Numbered from the stretch's first letter, positions 1 to 9,799 are shown. The stretch is 64,000 bases of DNA from Thiobacillus sp. (GCA_030679915.1 JAUXRY010000002.1:35307-99306), one strand, 5' to 3'. Notes: a model not told the origin generated them from the letters alone. Program-made: numbers and translations.

Positions 1-1333
1 GATTGTGCAACTGCACGAATTCCTGAAAAACACTTTCCAGCTGGTCGGGCGGAATGCCGCGGCCGGTATCGATAACGCTCAATCGAACCATGCGTCCCCG
101 GCGACGACATGCCACCAGTATGCCGCCGTCATCGGTGTAGCGGATTGCGTTGGCGATCAAATTGGCCAGGATGCGTTCGATGAGTAGCGGGTCGCTGTAA
201 AGCGTGGCATCGCAGGGGCGAAACCGTAGCCGCAATTGTTTTTCCGCAGCCAGTGCGCTGAACTGCTTGTCAATTTCGCCCAACAACAGCCGTAGTGAAA
301 AGTGTTCTGGATGCGCTTCGATTGTTCCAGCGTCCAGGCGGGAAATATCAAGCAGTGAATTAAACAGCAACTCCATGGCAGCGGTTGACGCTTCGATGTT
401 GTCGATCAGGGTTTGCGTCTCGGGTTGTTGGTTACGCGTCTTAAGCGCGGCGACAAATAATGAGAGCGCATGCAGGGGTTGCCGCAGATCGTGGCTGGCC
501 GCAGCAAAAAATCGAGACTTGGCAAAATTGGCGCGTTCGGCCATGTCCTTTTTGGCGGCAAGATCGGCTGTGGCGTCGCGGATCCTTTTTTCCAGTTCGC
601 CGCGATGCGTCTGCAAGGCTTCGGCCATGTTGTTGACCCCGGCTGCCAGTGCGCCAACCTCGCCCACTGGTGGCAGTTGGGTGCGCACAGCCAGATCGTC
701 ACAGGCGAGACGTCCGACCACCTGCCCCACATGCCGTAATTGTCCAGCCAGACGAATGGACAGTCGCCATGCCAATGCGCCGGTGATAACGAATGCCAGC
801 AGCATCAGGAGTGCCGCCTGGATCAAGGTGCTGCGTTTGAAAAAGTTGATCTGATCTAACGAGACGCCCACTTCAACGCGACCCAGCAAGGCATTGGAAG
901 CACGCGTTGAAGGATCAGCCGGGCGAGCACTCAGATAATCGGCAGCAGGAAAACGAATCTCGGCACGTTGGCTGAAATGGTTCGCTGGAGATTGTTTGTG
1001 TGAGACATCCCCCGTGTGGGCGATCAGCTGTCCGTTGGCGTCGGTGATACGAACAAACGACAACTTGCTCTTATCGGTCTCAGCCTGAAGCAGGGCGATG
1101 GTCCGCGCCGTATTGCTGTTGAGCAGTGTATACGGCAGCGTATCGGATAGATGGCGTGCTGCGTTATAGGCTCGGGTTTGCAGGGTCTCTTCAGCTGTCG
1201 CGAGCGTACGCGTTGTGAAGTAGGCCACCATTCCAAACTCGGTCAGCAAGGCGGGCAGCAAGGCAATCATCAGCATTCGGCTGCGGATGCTATAGAGCGG
1301 CAGACGGATGAGGAAGTTGCGGAAAAAGCCCAC
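1..1333 (-). CDS. Sensor histidine kinase, C-terminus cut by window edge
   Basis: Membrane sensor kinase; 444 residues are visible and the end of the ATPase domain lies outside the window. Residues 20-40 form one membrane segment, about 45-165 a periplasmic sensing part, and 170-190 a second membrane segment followed by a HAMP-like linker. The phosphoacceptor H-box reads SHDLRQPLHAL with His281. The N-box NLIANAIRYTDDGG (391-404) and G-box DTGRGIPP (422-429) belong to the HATPase domain. I chose the GTG at 1333, three bases after the stop of the response regulator, because the protein then starts just before the first membrane helix; no ATG lies nearby. It is co-transcribed with the regulator at 1337-1972 and is its probable partner. 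The signal sensed is not evident. Confidence 0.85.
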   Translation of the reverse strand, partial: MGFFRNFLIRLPLYSIRSRMLMIALLPALLTEFGMVAYFTTRTLATAEETLQTRAYNAARHLSDTLPYTLLNSNTARTIALLQAETDKSKLSFVRITDANGQLIAHTGDVSHKQSPANHFSQRAEIRFPAADYLSARPADPSTRASNALLGRVEVGVSLDQINFFKRSTLIQAALLMLLAFVITGALAWRLSIRLAGQLRHVGQVVGRLACDDLAVRTQLPPVGEVGALAAGVNNMAEALQTHRGELEKRIRDATADLAAKKDMAERANFAKSRFFAAASHDLRQPLHALSLFVAALKTRNQQPETQTLIDNIEASTAAMELLFNSLLDISRLDAGTIEAHPEHFSLRLLLGEIDKQFSALAAEKQLRLRFRPCDATLYSDPLLIERILANLIANAIRYTDDGGILVACRRRGRMVRLSVIDTGRGIPPDQLESVFQEFVQLHN

Positions 1334-1336
1334 GTT

Positions 1337-1972
1337 CTACGAGGATTGAATTTGCCGCTGGATGGCCAACACGGCTTCGGTGCGGTTGGTGACCTTGAAG
1401 GCACGAAAAATGGCGGCGATGTGGACTTTCACGGTGCTTTCCGACATCGCCAGCATGCCGGCGATGGCCTTGTTCGCGCAGCCTTGCGCGAGCAGGCGCG
1501 CCACTTCAAGTTGACGTGCGGTGAGCCCGCTGTGTTGCAGGTCTTCGAAATCAGCGGGCGCCACGGCGTGCAAACCGTTGTCGCCAAGACAAGCGGGCAT
1601 ATACAAATCGCCGGATAACACTTGACGCAAGGCCGCCAGCATCATGGTGGTGGAAGTCGCCTTGGGGATATAGCCCAGTGCGCCGGCTTCGAGTGCGCTG
1701 CGAATGTCATACGGCGACTCCGACGCGGACAGCACCACGAGGGGAATATCCGGAAAGCGGCTGCGAAACTGGGTGATGCCTTGCATCCCGACAAATCCAG
1801 GCATGTTCAGGTCAACCACCGCGAGATCAAGGTCGGTATGGGCGGCCGTCTGCGCAAACAGGCTGGGGTAATCGTGCGCATCGATGATTTCGACGGCCGG
1901 TTCGAGTTGTGCCAGCACCTGACGCACGCCTTCACGCATCAAGGGATGGTCATCAGCCAATAAGGTTTTCAC
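1337..1972 (-). CDS. NarL/LuxR-family response regulator
   Basis: Two-component transcription regulator of 211 residues, the usual length for the NarL/FixJ class. The receiver domain has the acidic pair Asp7/Asp8, the phosphorylatable Asp54 in VVDLNMPG and Lys104 in YIPKA. A LuxR-type helix-turn-helix lies at about 149-197 (LTARQLEVARLLAQG, then STVKVHIAAIF). It is first in an operon with the histidine kinase that starts three bases after its stop. Targets are unknown; nothing in the window marks a particular regulon. Confidence 0.88.
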   Translation of the reverse strand: MKTLLADDHPLMREGVRQVLAQLEPAVEIIDAHDYPSLFAQTAAHTDLDLAVVDLNMPGFVGMQGITQFRSRFPDIPLVVLSASESPYDIRSALEAGALGYIPKATSTTMMLAALRQVLSGDLYMPACLGDNGLHAVAPADFEDLQHSGLTARQLEVARLLAQGCANKAIAGMLAMSESTVKVHIAAIFRAFKVTNRTEAVLAIQRQIQSS

Positions 1973-1980
1973 GTGAGCGC

Positions 1981-1996
1981 TCCCTGCATGGCAGGG
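1981..1996. promoter_or_regulatory. Inverted repeat upstream of the response regulator
   Basis: Perfect six-base arms CCCTGC and GCAGGG around a 3-base centre, ending about 10 bases before the regulator ATG. It could be an operator for autoregulation or a leader hairpin; only the symmetry is seen. Confidence 0.35.
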
Positions 1997-2110
1997 ATTT
2001 TAGTACGACTCCTGTCGAATATCGTGATGTTTGACCCGACGGGTGTCCACAGCAAAACATTTTTCGCAGATGAACCGACGCTTTAAAGCGGATGAATGGT
2101 CTGAAAAGGC

Positions 2111-2593
2111 TTAACTGCCGCGTACCTTGCGCGTTCCTTCGTCGATTGCGGCCTCCAGATAGCCAAAGTAGAAGTCCGCGATCAGCAAGCCGACGATGGG
2201 TTCGCCGGTTTCGTGCCCGCGCGTGTCGAACACCTTGACCGTGGGTACGATGGATACCTTGTTGAAGACGGCAAACGCGCCTTCGGTGGTGGCGCTGCCA
2301 TCGAAATTCATTATGGGTGCATTTGAACCCACGGTGACTTCACGAATGATCACTCTGTTCCGGTACGCAGGGTCTTTCTGCATGGGCAACAGATAGATCT
2401 GTTTGACCTGCTCGCAGTAGTGACAGCTTGGGCTCGAAAAAAGCACCAGGACAGGCGCTTTGCGCTGCACAGCCATGCGCGCATCCGCCTTGAAATTGGC
2501 TGCGTGGACGAGATTGTTCCCAGCGCTGGCGGGTCCAGACAGCGGGATTCCCCATGTTAAAATCAAGGCGCAGGCTGCAATCAGTCGCGTCAT
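2111..2593 (-). CDS. Exported thioredoxin-fold protein (CHYC)
   Basis: A 160-residue protein with a clear N-terminal signal peptide (residues 1-24, cut near PASA-GN) and a thioredoxin fold carrying the redox pair Cys57/Cys60 in SPSCHYCEQ and a candidate cis-proline in SIVPTVKVF. It is expected in the periplasm as a thiol-disulfide reductase or carrier. SoxW-like thioredoxins of sulfur oxidisers and generic DsbC/thioredoxin-2-like proteins look similar, and I cannot separate these from sequence alone. It stands alone, divergent from hemC. Confidence 0.75.
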   Translation of the reverse strand: MTRLIAACALILTWGIPLSGPASAGNNLVHAANFKADARMAVQRKAPVLVLFSSPSCHYCEQVKQIYLLPMQKDPAYRNRVIIREVTVGSNAPIMNFDGSATTEGAFAVFNKVSIVPTVKVFDTRGHETGEPIVGLLIADFYFGYLEAAIDEGTRKVRGS

Positions 2594-2685
2594 GGTAATC
2601 GTCCTTTCAGTGGATGCGGGCGCATCTGTATGTTTATGAGTTTCGCGCCATCTTTAACTAAATCAAACAGTCAATTCCTACTGCC

Positions 2686-3609
2686 ATGCATATCTTGACC
2701 ATCGCTTCTCGTGAAAGTGCCCTTGCCATGTGGCAGGCCGAACATATCCGTGACCGCCTGCGGGTGCTGCATCCCGCATGTACTGTGAACATCCTGGGCA
2801 TGACCACGCGTGGCGATCAGATTCTCGATGTCACGCTGTCCAAAATCGGCGGCAAGGGATTGTTTGTGAAGGAGCTTGAGGTCGCGCTCGAAGACGGCCA
2901 AGCCGATCTGGCAGTCCATTCGATGAAGGATGTGCCAATGGAACTGCCGCCCGGGTTTGAGCTCGCCGTAATTGGTGAGCGTGAGGACCCGCGTGATGCC
3001 TTCGTGTCGAATCAGTACGAACGCTTATCCGACCTGCCGCCAGGCAGCGTGGTTGGCACCTCTAGTTTGCGCCGCGAAGCGCAGTTGCGTGCGCGTTATC
3101 CGCATCTCGTCGTAAAACCCTTGCGCGGCAATGTGGGAACACGACTGAAAAAACTCGACGAAGGTCAGTACGCTGCGATCCTGCTGGCTGCCGCCGGTTT
3201 GAAGCGGCTCGGTCTGGGTGACCGGATCAAGAGTCTGCTCTCGGTGGAGGACAGCATTCCAGCGGCGGGACAGGGTGCGCTGGGTATCGAAATTCGCAGT
3301 GGAAATGCCACAGTGGCGGCAATGCTGGTTGCGCTCAACCATGTCGAAACGGCCGCTTGCGTCCGCGCTGAACGTCAGGTCAGCCGCGTGCTCGGCGGCA
3401 GTTGTCAGGTGCCATTGGGCGCGTATGCGGTGTTGCAGGACGGCAGGCTGGTGATGAATGGTTTTGTTGCCCATCCGGACGGCAGCCGTTTCATTCAGGA
3501 ACGGGCCGAAGGCGACATGCAGGACCCCGAAGCCGTGGGCCAGCAATTGGCCGACAAACTCTTGGCGTTGGGCGCGCGCGCCATTCTCGACGCCTTGCCG
3601 ACCGCATGA
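2686..3609 (+). CDS. hemC: Porphobilinogen deaminase
   Basis: Hydroxymethylbilane synthase, which polymerises four porphobilinogens into the linear tetrapyrrole preuroporphyrinogen in the cytoplasm. The 307 residues match the family length. Visible family motifs are [14 protein letters not shown] at the N-terminus, [30 protein letters not shown] and the dipyrromethane-cofactor loop [11 protein letters not shown] with Cys240. It opens a hem operon: its TGA overlaps the ATG of hemD by four bases and hemX and hemY follow without gaps. The ATG at 2686 directly precedes the conserved start of the fold. Confidence 0.97.
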   Translation: MHILTIASRESALAMWQAEHIRDRLRVLHPACTVNILGMTTRGDQILDVTLSKIGGKGLFVKELEVALEDGQADLAVHSMKDVPMELPPGFELAVIGEREDPRDAFVSNQYERLSDLPPGSVVGTSSLRREAQLRARYPHLVVKPLRGNVGTRLKKLDEGQYAAILLAAAGLKRLGLGDRIKSLLSVEDSIPAAGQGALGIEIRSGNATVAAMLVALNHVETAACVRAERQVSRVLGGSCQVPLGAYAVLQDGRLVMNGFVAHPDGSRFIQERAEGDMQDPEAVGQQLADKLLALGARAILDALPTA

Positions 3610-4373
3610 TCGCCCCCCTGGCCGGGCGGATGGTGCTGGTGACGCGGCCACAGCAACAGGCGGCTGCCCTGTCACAGGCTATACGTGCAGCCGGCGGTGA
3701 GGTATTCGATTTTCCTGCACTCGTGATCGAAGCCGTTCCACTGGACGCATTGAGTGCTTCACTTACGCAATTGGAAGCTGCTGATATCGCGATTTTTATC
3801 AGCCCCAATGCAGCACAATTCGGCATGGCTGCGATACAGGCTGAAAGTCGCTTGTCGGCCTCAACCGAAATTTTTGCAGTGGGGCCGGGAACCACCCGGG
3901 TATTGCGGGACCTGGGTGTGTCACAGATCATCACCCCGCAGGGACAAGACAGCGAAGCGCTGTTGGCCTTGCCACAATTGCAGCATGTCGCGGGCAAACG
4001 CGTGGTCATCGTGCGGGGCGTTGGCGGGCGGGCTTTGTTGTCCGACACCTTGACCACGCGAGGTGCGGACGTGCAGTTCCTTGAGTGCTACCGTCGCGGT
4101 TGCCCGCAGGCTGATGTCGCTCCGTTACTGTCGCGTCTGCAAACCGGTGGCATCGACGCGGTTACCATCACCAGCGCAGAAGCTTTGCACAATCTGGCTG
4201 GATTGCTCGGCGAGGCCGGGGCGCCCTTGTTGGCTAACACCCCGCTTTTCGCTCCGCATGAGAAAATTGCCGAAGCGGCCCGCCGTTTTGGCATTGCACA
4301 CGTCATCGCCACGCCGGGTGGCGATGCGGGGTTGGTAGCTGGACTGATTAACTGGTTTAGGAACGCGCCATGA
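3606..4373 (+). CDS. hemD: Uroporphyrinogen-III synthase
   Basis: Cyclises and inverts ring D of the hemC product to give uroporphyrinogen III. The protein is 255 residues, normal for the family, whose members diverge strongly; the N-terminal [17 protein letters not shown], the [10 protein letters not shown] segment, [10 protein letters not shown] and [12 protein letters not shown] are recognisable. An open frame extends upstream to 3402, but the ATG at 3606 overlaps the hemC stop in an ATGA arrangement and gives the conserved N-terminus, so I take that start. Its end overlaps the hemX start (ATGA at 4370). Confidence 0.93.
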   Translation: MIAPLAGRMVLVTRPQQQAAALSQAIRAAGGEVFDFPALVIEAVPLDALSASLTQLEAADIAIFISPNAAQFGMAAIQAESRLSASTEIFAVGPGTTRVLRDLGVSQIITPQGQDSEALLALPQLQHVAGKRVVIVRGVGGRALLSDTLTTRGADVQFLECYRRGCPQADVAPLLSRLQTGGIDAVTITSAEALHNLAGLLGEAGAPLLANTPLFAPHEKIAEAARRFGIAHVIATPGGDAGLVAGLINWFRNAP

Positions 4374-5443
4374 ATGACACGACTGATACGTCCACTGTTA
4401 CGCCTGCTGAGGCTCCCGCTGTCGAAGTTACCCCCTCTGTGTCCCCTCCACCAGCGGCACCTCAACCTGTCGTCGCTCGCGAACGTATCCACGTGCTGCC
4501 TATTGTTGCGATGCTGGTGGCGACGCTGGCCCTGGCAGCCGCTGCCTGGTCGTGGTCCGACAGCCGCGAACGCATCCGCGACCTGAAGACTGAACTGGCG
4601 CGTCGCCTGGCCGAGTCGGGCAGCGAAGTGAGCGAAAGTCGTTTGCTGGCGCGCAATGCCGACGATGTGATGCGGCAGAGCAGCGAAAAGATTTCGCGGA
4701 TGGAAAACCAGATGGTGTCGGCCCAGCAACAACAGCTGGCACTGGATACGTTGTACAAAGAACTGGCACAAGGGCGTGACCAGTGGACGCTAGCGGAAAT
4801 CGAGCAAATTCTGCTCACCGCCGCGCAACAGGTTCAGCTGGCGGGCAACGTGAAAGCGGCGATCATTGCACTGGAAGGTGCGGACATCCGGTTGCTACGG
4901 TTGAATAAACCACAGTTCACTGCACTACGCCGTGCCATTGCTGCCGACCTGGCGAGTTTGCGGGCGGTGCCGTCGCTCGACGAAGTGGGCATCAGCGCGC
5001 GCATCGAAGCCTTGGTGGCAAACCATGCAAGTTGGCCACTGGCCAGCGCACAGAGCTCCGAAGCGGTGCCCGCGCCCCACGTGTCGGGCAGCAATATTGC
5101 TCAGGAATTGTGGACGGAGTTGAAACACCTGGTGCAACTGCGCCGTGTGGAAGGCAATGAAGCTGTCCTGCTGCCACCGAATCAAGCCTATTTTCTGCGT
5201 GAAAACCTGCGCTTGCGCCTGCTTTCTGCCCGACTGGCCTTGCTGTCGCAGGATCAGGCTGGATTCAAGGCGGATCTGCGTGCCGCACTAGACATGTTGA
5301 CGCGATATTTCAATACACGTGATGCCTCCGTTGTTGCGGCAACCCGGGAAATCAAACGTCTGGCCGAACTGCAGATCGTATCCACGCTCCCAAGCATCGA
5401 TGCCAGCCTGGCCGCATTGGATGCCTACAAGGAGAACCACTGA
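4370..5443 (+). CDS. hemX: HemX-like membrane protein
   Basis: A 357-residue protein of the proteobacterial HemX family that always sits behind hemD. It has a Pro/Ala-rich cytoplasmic N-terminus (1-40), one membrane helix at about 43-61 (HVLPIVAMLVATLALAAAA), a coiled-coil stretch (65-130) and a helical C-terminal domain. The E. coli annotation as uroporphyrinogen methylase is not supported by any methyltransferase motif here. The role is probably structural or regulatory for the heme enzymes. It overlaps hemD by four bases and hemY by one. Confidence 0.88.
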   Translation: MNDTTDTSTVTPAEAPAVEVTPSVSPPPAAPQPVVARERIHVLPIVAMLVATLALAAAAWSWSDSRERIRDLKTELARRLAESGSEVSESRLLARNADDVMRQSSEKISRMENQMVSAQQQQLALDTLYKELAQGRDQWTLAEIEQILLTAAQQVQLAGNVKAAIIALEGADIRLLRLNKPQFTALRRAIAADLASLRAVPSLDEVGISARIEALVANHASWPLASAQSSEAVPAPHVSGSNIAQELWTELKHLVQLRRVEGNEAVLLPPNQAYFLRENLRLRLLSARLALLSQDQAGFKADLRAALDMLTRYFNTRDASVVAATREIKRLAELQIVSTLPSIDASLAALDAYKENH

Positions 5444-6618
5444 TGCGTGGGCTGATTTCGGTTCTGATTGTTGCGCTACTGGCTGTTGGGCTGGCCATGG
5501 CCGGGCGTTACGACCCGGGTTATGTCGTGCTGGTTTATCCGCCCTGGCGGATGGAAATCTCTTTCATCAGCTTCGTGCTGGTCCTGGCCGGTTTGATCAT
5601 CGGTGGCGTGATGCTGCTGCGGCTGGCTTCGCTCACACTTAATCTGCCCAGCATTGTGCGCGCACAGCGTGAGCGCCGCGCGGCAAGAAAACGCGATGAG
5701 AATTTTGTCGGAGGCCTCAGGGCGTATGCGGAATATCGCTATCAGGATGCCGAACAGTCACTTGGCCAATGGCAAGGCGACGAAGCACGGATGGGACTGG
5801 CTCGGGTGTTGGCTGCCCGCTCTGCGCAGGAAATGCGTGCCGTGGCGCAACGCGGGCGCCACGTTCAAAGCGCGACCGAACACGGTGCCGAACTGGCTGC
5901 GCAGTTGTTTGAAGCGGAATCCTGCCTCGATGCCAAGGAAGCGACTGATGCGCTGGTGGCGATTAATCGAGCCAAGGAAATCGCCCCGCAACACACTGCA
6001 TTGTTGCGACTGGAGCTAAAAGCACGTCAGCTTACCGGGCAATGGGATGAGGTCGAGCGCTTGCTGAATGCGTTGGCACGGAGTAACGCGCTGGACAGTG
6101 TTGTGTCGACCCAGATTCGCCGCCTGACCTATGCTGAAATCCTCAAACGGCGCGCCGAAGATGACCGCGGGCTGTTGGAATATTGGAAAAAAATTCCATC
6201 AGAGTTCAAGCAGGATGCCTTTGTTGCACGGGCGGCAGCGCGGGCTTTCATGCAGCGCGGTGGGCACGATACGGCACTCGACGTGCTGGAAACCACCCTC
6301 AATCGCGAATGGAACGAAGATCTCGTGGCATTGTATGGCGAGATCTGCGGCAGCAGCCCGAAACGGCAAATCGAACAGGCCGAGAAATGGTTGCGTGCCC
6401 AGCCGCGCGATGCACAATTGTTGCTCACATTGGCGCAGTTGTGCAGCGTGCAGCAGTTGTGGGGCAAGGCGCAGAGTTATCTGGAAGCGAGTCTTGCCAT
6501 TTCAGCCAGTGCCGAAGGCCATATCCGGATGGCTGAGCTCAAGACGCAGAGTGGTCAGACAGGTGAGGCGTGTCAGCACTATCAAAAGGCGTTGGCACTC
6601 TGTCGAGCGGTCAAATAA
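5443..6618 (+). CDS. hemY: HemY-like TPR membrane protein
   Basis: A 391-residue inner-membrane protein of the HemY-N family (not the Bacillus protoporphyrinogen oxidase of the same name). Two membrane helices lie at about 3-20 and 40-62, followed by a long array of TPR-like helices such as RLELKARQLTGQWDEVERLL and QPRDAQLLLTLAQLC. It is the last gene of hemCDXY. Homologues are thought to organise late heme-synthesis enzymes at the membrane; the biochemical activity is unproven. Confidence 0.9.
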   Translation: MRGLISVLIVALLAVGLAMAGRYDPGYVVLVYPPWRMEISFISFVLVLAGLIIGGVMLLRLASLTLNLPSIVRAQRERRAARKRDENFVGGLRAYAEYRYQDAEQSLGQWQGDEARMGLARVLAARSAQEMRAVAQRGRHVQSATEHGAELAAQLFEAESCLDAKEATDALVAINRAKEIAPQHTALLRLELKARQLTGQWDEVERLLNALARSNALDSVVSTQIRRLTYAEILKRRAEDDRGLLEYWKKIPSEFKQDAFVARAAARAFMQRGGHDTALDVLETTLNREWNEDLVALYGEICGSSPKRQIEQAEKWLRAQPRDAQLLLTLAQLCSVQQLWGKAQSYLEASLAISASAEGHIRMAELKTQSGQTGEACQHYQKALALCRAVK

Positions 6619-6630
6619 TTCCGATTTCCT

Positions 6631-6650
6631 GCCCGGTTTCTGTGCCGGGC
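6631..6650 (+). terminator. Weak stem-loop after hemY
   Basis: GCCCGG and CCGGGC arms with an 8-base loop, 12 bases after the hemY stop. The following bases are only moderately T-rich, so it may terminate the hem operon only partly. Confidence 0.45.
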
Positions 6651-6725
6651 TCCCTGTCATTTTGGGCATATATTCGTGTGTATGCTTATTATCTTGAAAC
6701 GTTATATTTCTTGAGGACTACTGCC

Positions 6726-7244
6726 ATGCGTACTGTTTCACTGTCTATTTGTGCCGTTGTATTGAGTGCAATGATGCTGTCTGCACCCACCAGCTGGGCC
6801 GCCGCAGCCAAGCCCGGGAAAACAGCCCAGCCTGGTGTATACAAGCTGGAAATTGACAAGAACGTCAGCTTGAAAGACGCGGCTGAATCGATGCGTCTGC
6901 GCGCGAATGCCTTGAATCTGCGGCTGGTTGCCGAGCTCCCCTTATCCAAGCAGGTCGAAGCCATTGTCGGCAAGCCGCAGCGCGTCGTTACCATTTTTCA
7001 GTTCTGCGATGCTGTGACCGCCATGGAGCTGATCGATATGAGCATGGACTTCGCGACTTACATGCCGTGCCGTATTGCCATGATCGAAGATGCTGACGGA
7101 CGAGGCTGGCTGATCATGACGGACATTAACGTCGACTTGCTGGCTAAGGAAAAGAAACTACAGAAAGTGTTAACCGAACGTATCAAAGGAGTGCGAGAGG
7201 GATTGATCGAGATCATGAAGGCCGGTGCCACCGGCGCGTTATAA
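6726..7244 (+). CDS. Exported DUF302-family protein
   Basis: A 172-residue secreted protein. A signal peptide covers residues 1-25 (cut after SWAA). The mature part resembles the DUF302 fold: ETCA-like core replaced by IFQFCDAVTAMELIDMS and a MPCRIAMIEDADGRGWLIM strand that matches the typical PCRI.VYE element. The function of DUF302 proteins is not established. An upstream in-frame start at 6570 would precede the hem terminator and bury the signal peptide, so ATG 6726 is preferred. A strong terminator follows, so it is a single-gene unit. Confidence 0.75.
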   Translation: MRTVSLSICAVVLSAMMLSAPTSWAAAAKPGKTAQPGVYKLEIDKNVSLKDAAESMRLRANALNLRLVAELPLSKQVEAIVGKPQRVVTIFQFCDAVTAMELIDMSMDFATYMPCRIAMIEDADGRGWLIMTDINVDLLAKEKKLQKVLTERIKGVREGLIEIMKAGATGAL

Positions 7245-7271
7245 ATTTAGGCTGGGTAAAGCACCTGTCTT

Positions 7272-7296
7272 AAACGCCCGCTCAATGCGGGCGTTT
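7272..7296 (+). terminator. Rho-independent terminator
   Basis: AAACGCCCGC, loop TCAA, then the exact complement TGCGGGCGTTT. It ends the DUF302 gene and, read on the other strand, can also serve the convergent reductase gene. Confidence 0.85.
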
Positions 7297-7301
7297 GCAT
7301 T

Positions 7302-8333
7302 TCATGACAAGAGGTCGGTATCCGCCGCATACACGAAGGAGTCGGCGAAAAACTCTTCTTCGGGCAAGTCGCGCGTTTGCGTGAAAGCTTCGCGTGCGCT
7401 GTCTACCATGATGGGTGCGCCGCAGGCGTAGACCTGATACCCCGACAAATCAGCAAAATCATCCAGAACAGCGTCATGGACAAAGCCGGTGCGGCCCTGC
7501 CACTGATCAACCGGCTCCGGGTTGGACAACACCGGAATGAAGCTGAAATTGGGGCGTTCAGCCAGCCATTGCTGCGGCAGCTCGGCCATGTACAGATCCT
7601 TCAGCGAGCGCACGCCCCAGTACAGAATCAACTCGCGATCGGTGTGCTCGCTAAAGGCGTGTTCGAGCATGCCCTTGATCGGCGCGAAGCCGGTGCCGCC
7701 GGCGATAAAAATCATCGGCTTTTCGGAATCTTCGCGGATGAAAAAGCTGCCGAGCGGGCCTTTCAGACGCAGGATGTCGCGCGCTTTCAGCGTGGAGAAT
7801 ACCTGGTCGGAGAACAGGCCGCCCGGTACGTGGCGGATGTGCAATTCCAGCAGCGCATCGTCGTGTGGCGGATTGGCGAGTGAATAACTGCGTGCCTTGC
7901 CGTCTTTCAACTGGAAATCGATGTATTGGCCAGCCAGGAACTGCAGGCGTTCAGCGGCAGGGAGCTTGATTTTGACCACCATCACGTCGTCGGCGCGTTT
8001 TTCGAGTTTCTCAACCCGGCACGGCAATACTTTTGTCACGATATCTTTGGCGGCGCCGATTTCCTTGGCCTCGATGGTCAGGTCGGACAAGGGCTTGGCG
8101 CGACAGAACAGTGCGCGGCCCTGCGCCTTCTCTTCATCTTTCAGCGCGGTGGGCGAATGCTTGCCGTAATCGAGCTGACCGGACAACACTTTTCCTTTGC
8201 ACGAACCGCAGGCGCCGTTGCGGCATCCATAAGGTAGAGAGAAGCCCTCGCGAAGGGCGGCTTCGAGGATGGTTTCGTCTTCGTTGACGCTGAATTGGTG
8301 CCCGCTGGGCTGGATGGAGACCTGATACGGCAT
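7302..8333 (-). CDS. 2Fe-2S flavin reductase (AscD/glucoseen reductase-like)
   Basis: A 343-residue electron-transfer flavoprotein. A plant-type ferredoxin domain has Cys37, Cys42, Cys45 (GCRNGACGSC) and Cys77 as cluster ligands. It is followed by an FAD-binding barrel with RSYSLANPP and an NAD(P)H-binding domain with FIAGGTGFAPIKGM. Betaproteobacterial copies are usually labelled CDP-6-deoxy-3,4-glucoseen reductase, but no deoxysugar genes are nearby, so a general NAD(P)H-dependent ferredoxin or flavin reductase is the safer reading. Transcribed alone, divergent from the SDR gene. Confidence 0.85.
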   Translation of the reverse strand: MPYQVSIQPSGHQFSVNEDETILEAALREGFSLPYGCRNGACGSCKGKVLSGQLDYGKHSPTALKDEEKAQGRALFCRAKPLSDLTIEAKEIGAAKDIVTKVLPCRVEKLEKRADDVMVVKIKLPAAERLQFLAGQYIDFQLKDGKARSYSLANPPHDDALLELHIRHVPGGLFSDQVFSTLKARDILRLKGPLGSFFIREDSEKPMIFIAGGTGFAPIKGMLEHAFSEHTDRELILYWGVRSLKDLYMAELPQQWLAERPNFSFIPVLSNPEPVDQWQGRTGFVHDAVLDDFADLSGYQVYACGAPIMVDSAREAFTQTRDLPEEEFFADSFVYAADTDLLS

Positions 8334-8428
8334 GATGTGCGCTTAAAATACGGTGATAAACCAAGCAATTATCGCTTGAGTAGGCAGGGATTTCACCCTT
8401 ATATAACAAGGGTTACAGGCAGACAGGC

Positions 8429-9316
8429 ATGAAAAAGATCTTGATTGTGGGGTTTGGCGACGTGGCCACGCGACTGGTTAAGCACTACGCCGGGCAGGCC
8501 GAATTCGTCGGCATGATACGCAGCGCTGATCGCGTTGCAGCGCTGCGCGCGCTGGGCGTGACCCCTTTCGTGGCCGATCTCGACGATCCTCAAAGCTTGC
8601 GTCGCCTGCCTCGTGTCGATGGGGTCTTTCATTTTGCGCCACCCCCGAGTGAAGGACAGACCGATCCGCGCACAGCGCGTTTGTTGCATGCGCTAACGCG
8701 GCGCGGCAAGCCGGGTGCACTGGTGTATATCAGCACTAGTGGCGTGTATGGCGACTGTGGCGGCAACTGGGTGACTGAAACGCGTGCAGTAGCGCCGGTC
8801 AATGGTCGCGCGGTGCGTCGTGTGGACGCCGAACGTCAGTTGCGGCGGTGGGGTGAGACGCAGCGGGTACAGGTGAGCATTCTACGTGCGCCGGGCATTT
8901 ATGCCTCCGACCGGTTGCCGCTGGAGCGCATCAAGCGCGGCACCCCCGCACTCATCAGCAAGGATGACAGCTATACCAATCATATCCATGCCGATGATCT
9001 GGCGCGTCTGGCATGGGCGGCCCTATTTCGCGGTCGAGCGCAGCGGATCTACCATGCGGTCGATGCACATCCGCTCAAAATGGGCGACTGGTTCGACAGC
9101 TGTGCCGACGCCTTTAATCTGCCGCGGCCACCCCGCGTGAACCGGATCGAAGCGGAAAAGGTGTTGTCGGAGGCCTTGCTGTCTTTTTTGCGCGAGTCGC
9201 GCCAGCTGTCGAACACGCGGGCGACAACCGAGCTGAGGCTGAAATACCGTTATCCAACATCGGACGATTGCCTGCGTGAAATCAAACAGGCGCGTGGGCA
9301 AATGCTGCTTTTTTAA
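8429..9316 (+). CDS. SDR-family NAD-dependent epimerase
   Basis: A 295-residue extended short-chain dehydrogenase/epimerase of the YeeZ type. The N-terminal nucleotide-binding loop is ILIVGFGDVATRL; a catalytic-region segment YISTSGVYGDCGG and a NHIHADDLARLAW segment are conserved. The usual YxxxK pair is degenerate in this subfamily and not clearly seen here. Substrate unknown. Monocistronic between the reductase and fxsA. Confidence 0.8.
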   Translation: MKKILIVGFGDVATRLVKHYAGQAEFVGMIRSADRVAALRALGVTPFVADLDDPQSLRRLPRVDGVFHFAPPPSEGQTDPRTARLLHALTRRGKPGALVYISTSGVYGDCGGNWVTETRAVAPVNGRAVRRVDAERQLRRWGETQRVQVSILRAPGIYASDRLPLERIKRGTPALISKDDSYTNHIHADDLARLAWAALFRGRAQRIYHAVDAHPLKMGDWFDSCADAFNLPRPPRVNRIEAEKVLSEALLSFLRESRQLSNTRATTELRLKYRYPTSDDCLREIKQARGQMLLF

Positions 9317-9343
9317 GCATGCCCGGCGCAGACAGTTATTGAA

Positions 9344-9796
9344 CTAGCGCTGTAAATCGTCGGGTTCGCGTTTGAATTCGCCGTCGATTGTTTTGGGGGC
9401 AACGTTTGAAGGTTGTTCCCATGTGGTGGATGGCGCATCGTCGTTGGCGGGGCGCAGCGGGTCAGTTTTACGTTTGTCCCACGTGCCCGGAATCAGTAGC
9501 AGCACCACAGCGATGACATCGCTGATGAAGCCGGGGAAGACAAGTAGACCGCCCGCGAGCAGGATACGACCGCTCGCCAAAAGCGAAGACATCGGATTGA
9601 CGCCTGATTGCATGGTGAACGCCATACGGGCGCCCCAGGCGACACGCTCAAAGCGGATCAACGTTACACCGGCGATGACCGCAAGCAGTAACCACAGCAG
9701 AACCCAGGCTCCGATTTTATCGGCAACCCAAAAAATGCCGACGGCTTCCAGAACCGGAAATGACAGCATGAGTAGTACAACCCAACCAAAGCGCAT
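9344..9796 (-). CDS. fxsA: FxsA family membrane protein
   Basis: A 150-residue inner-membrane protein with three hydrophobic segments in the first 110 residues, including the conserved LVFPGFISDVIAVVLLLIPG block, and a charged C-terminal tail. FxsA of E. coli relieves F-exclusion of phage T7; its normal role is unknown. It is divergent from cutA with only three bases between the two start codons, so the two share a very compact promoter region lying inside each other's coding ends. Confidence 0.9.
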   Translation of the reverse strand: MRFGWVVLLMLSFPVLEAVGIFWVADKIGAWVLLWLLLAVIAGVTLIRFERVAWGARMAFTMQSGVNPMSSLLASGRILLAGGLLVFPGFISDVIAVVLLLIPGTWDKRKTDPLRPANDDAPSTTWEQPSNVAPKTIDGEFKREPDDLQR

Positions 9797-9799
9797 GAC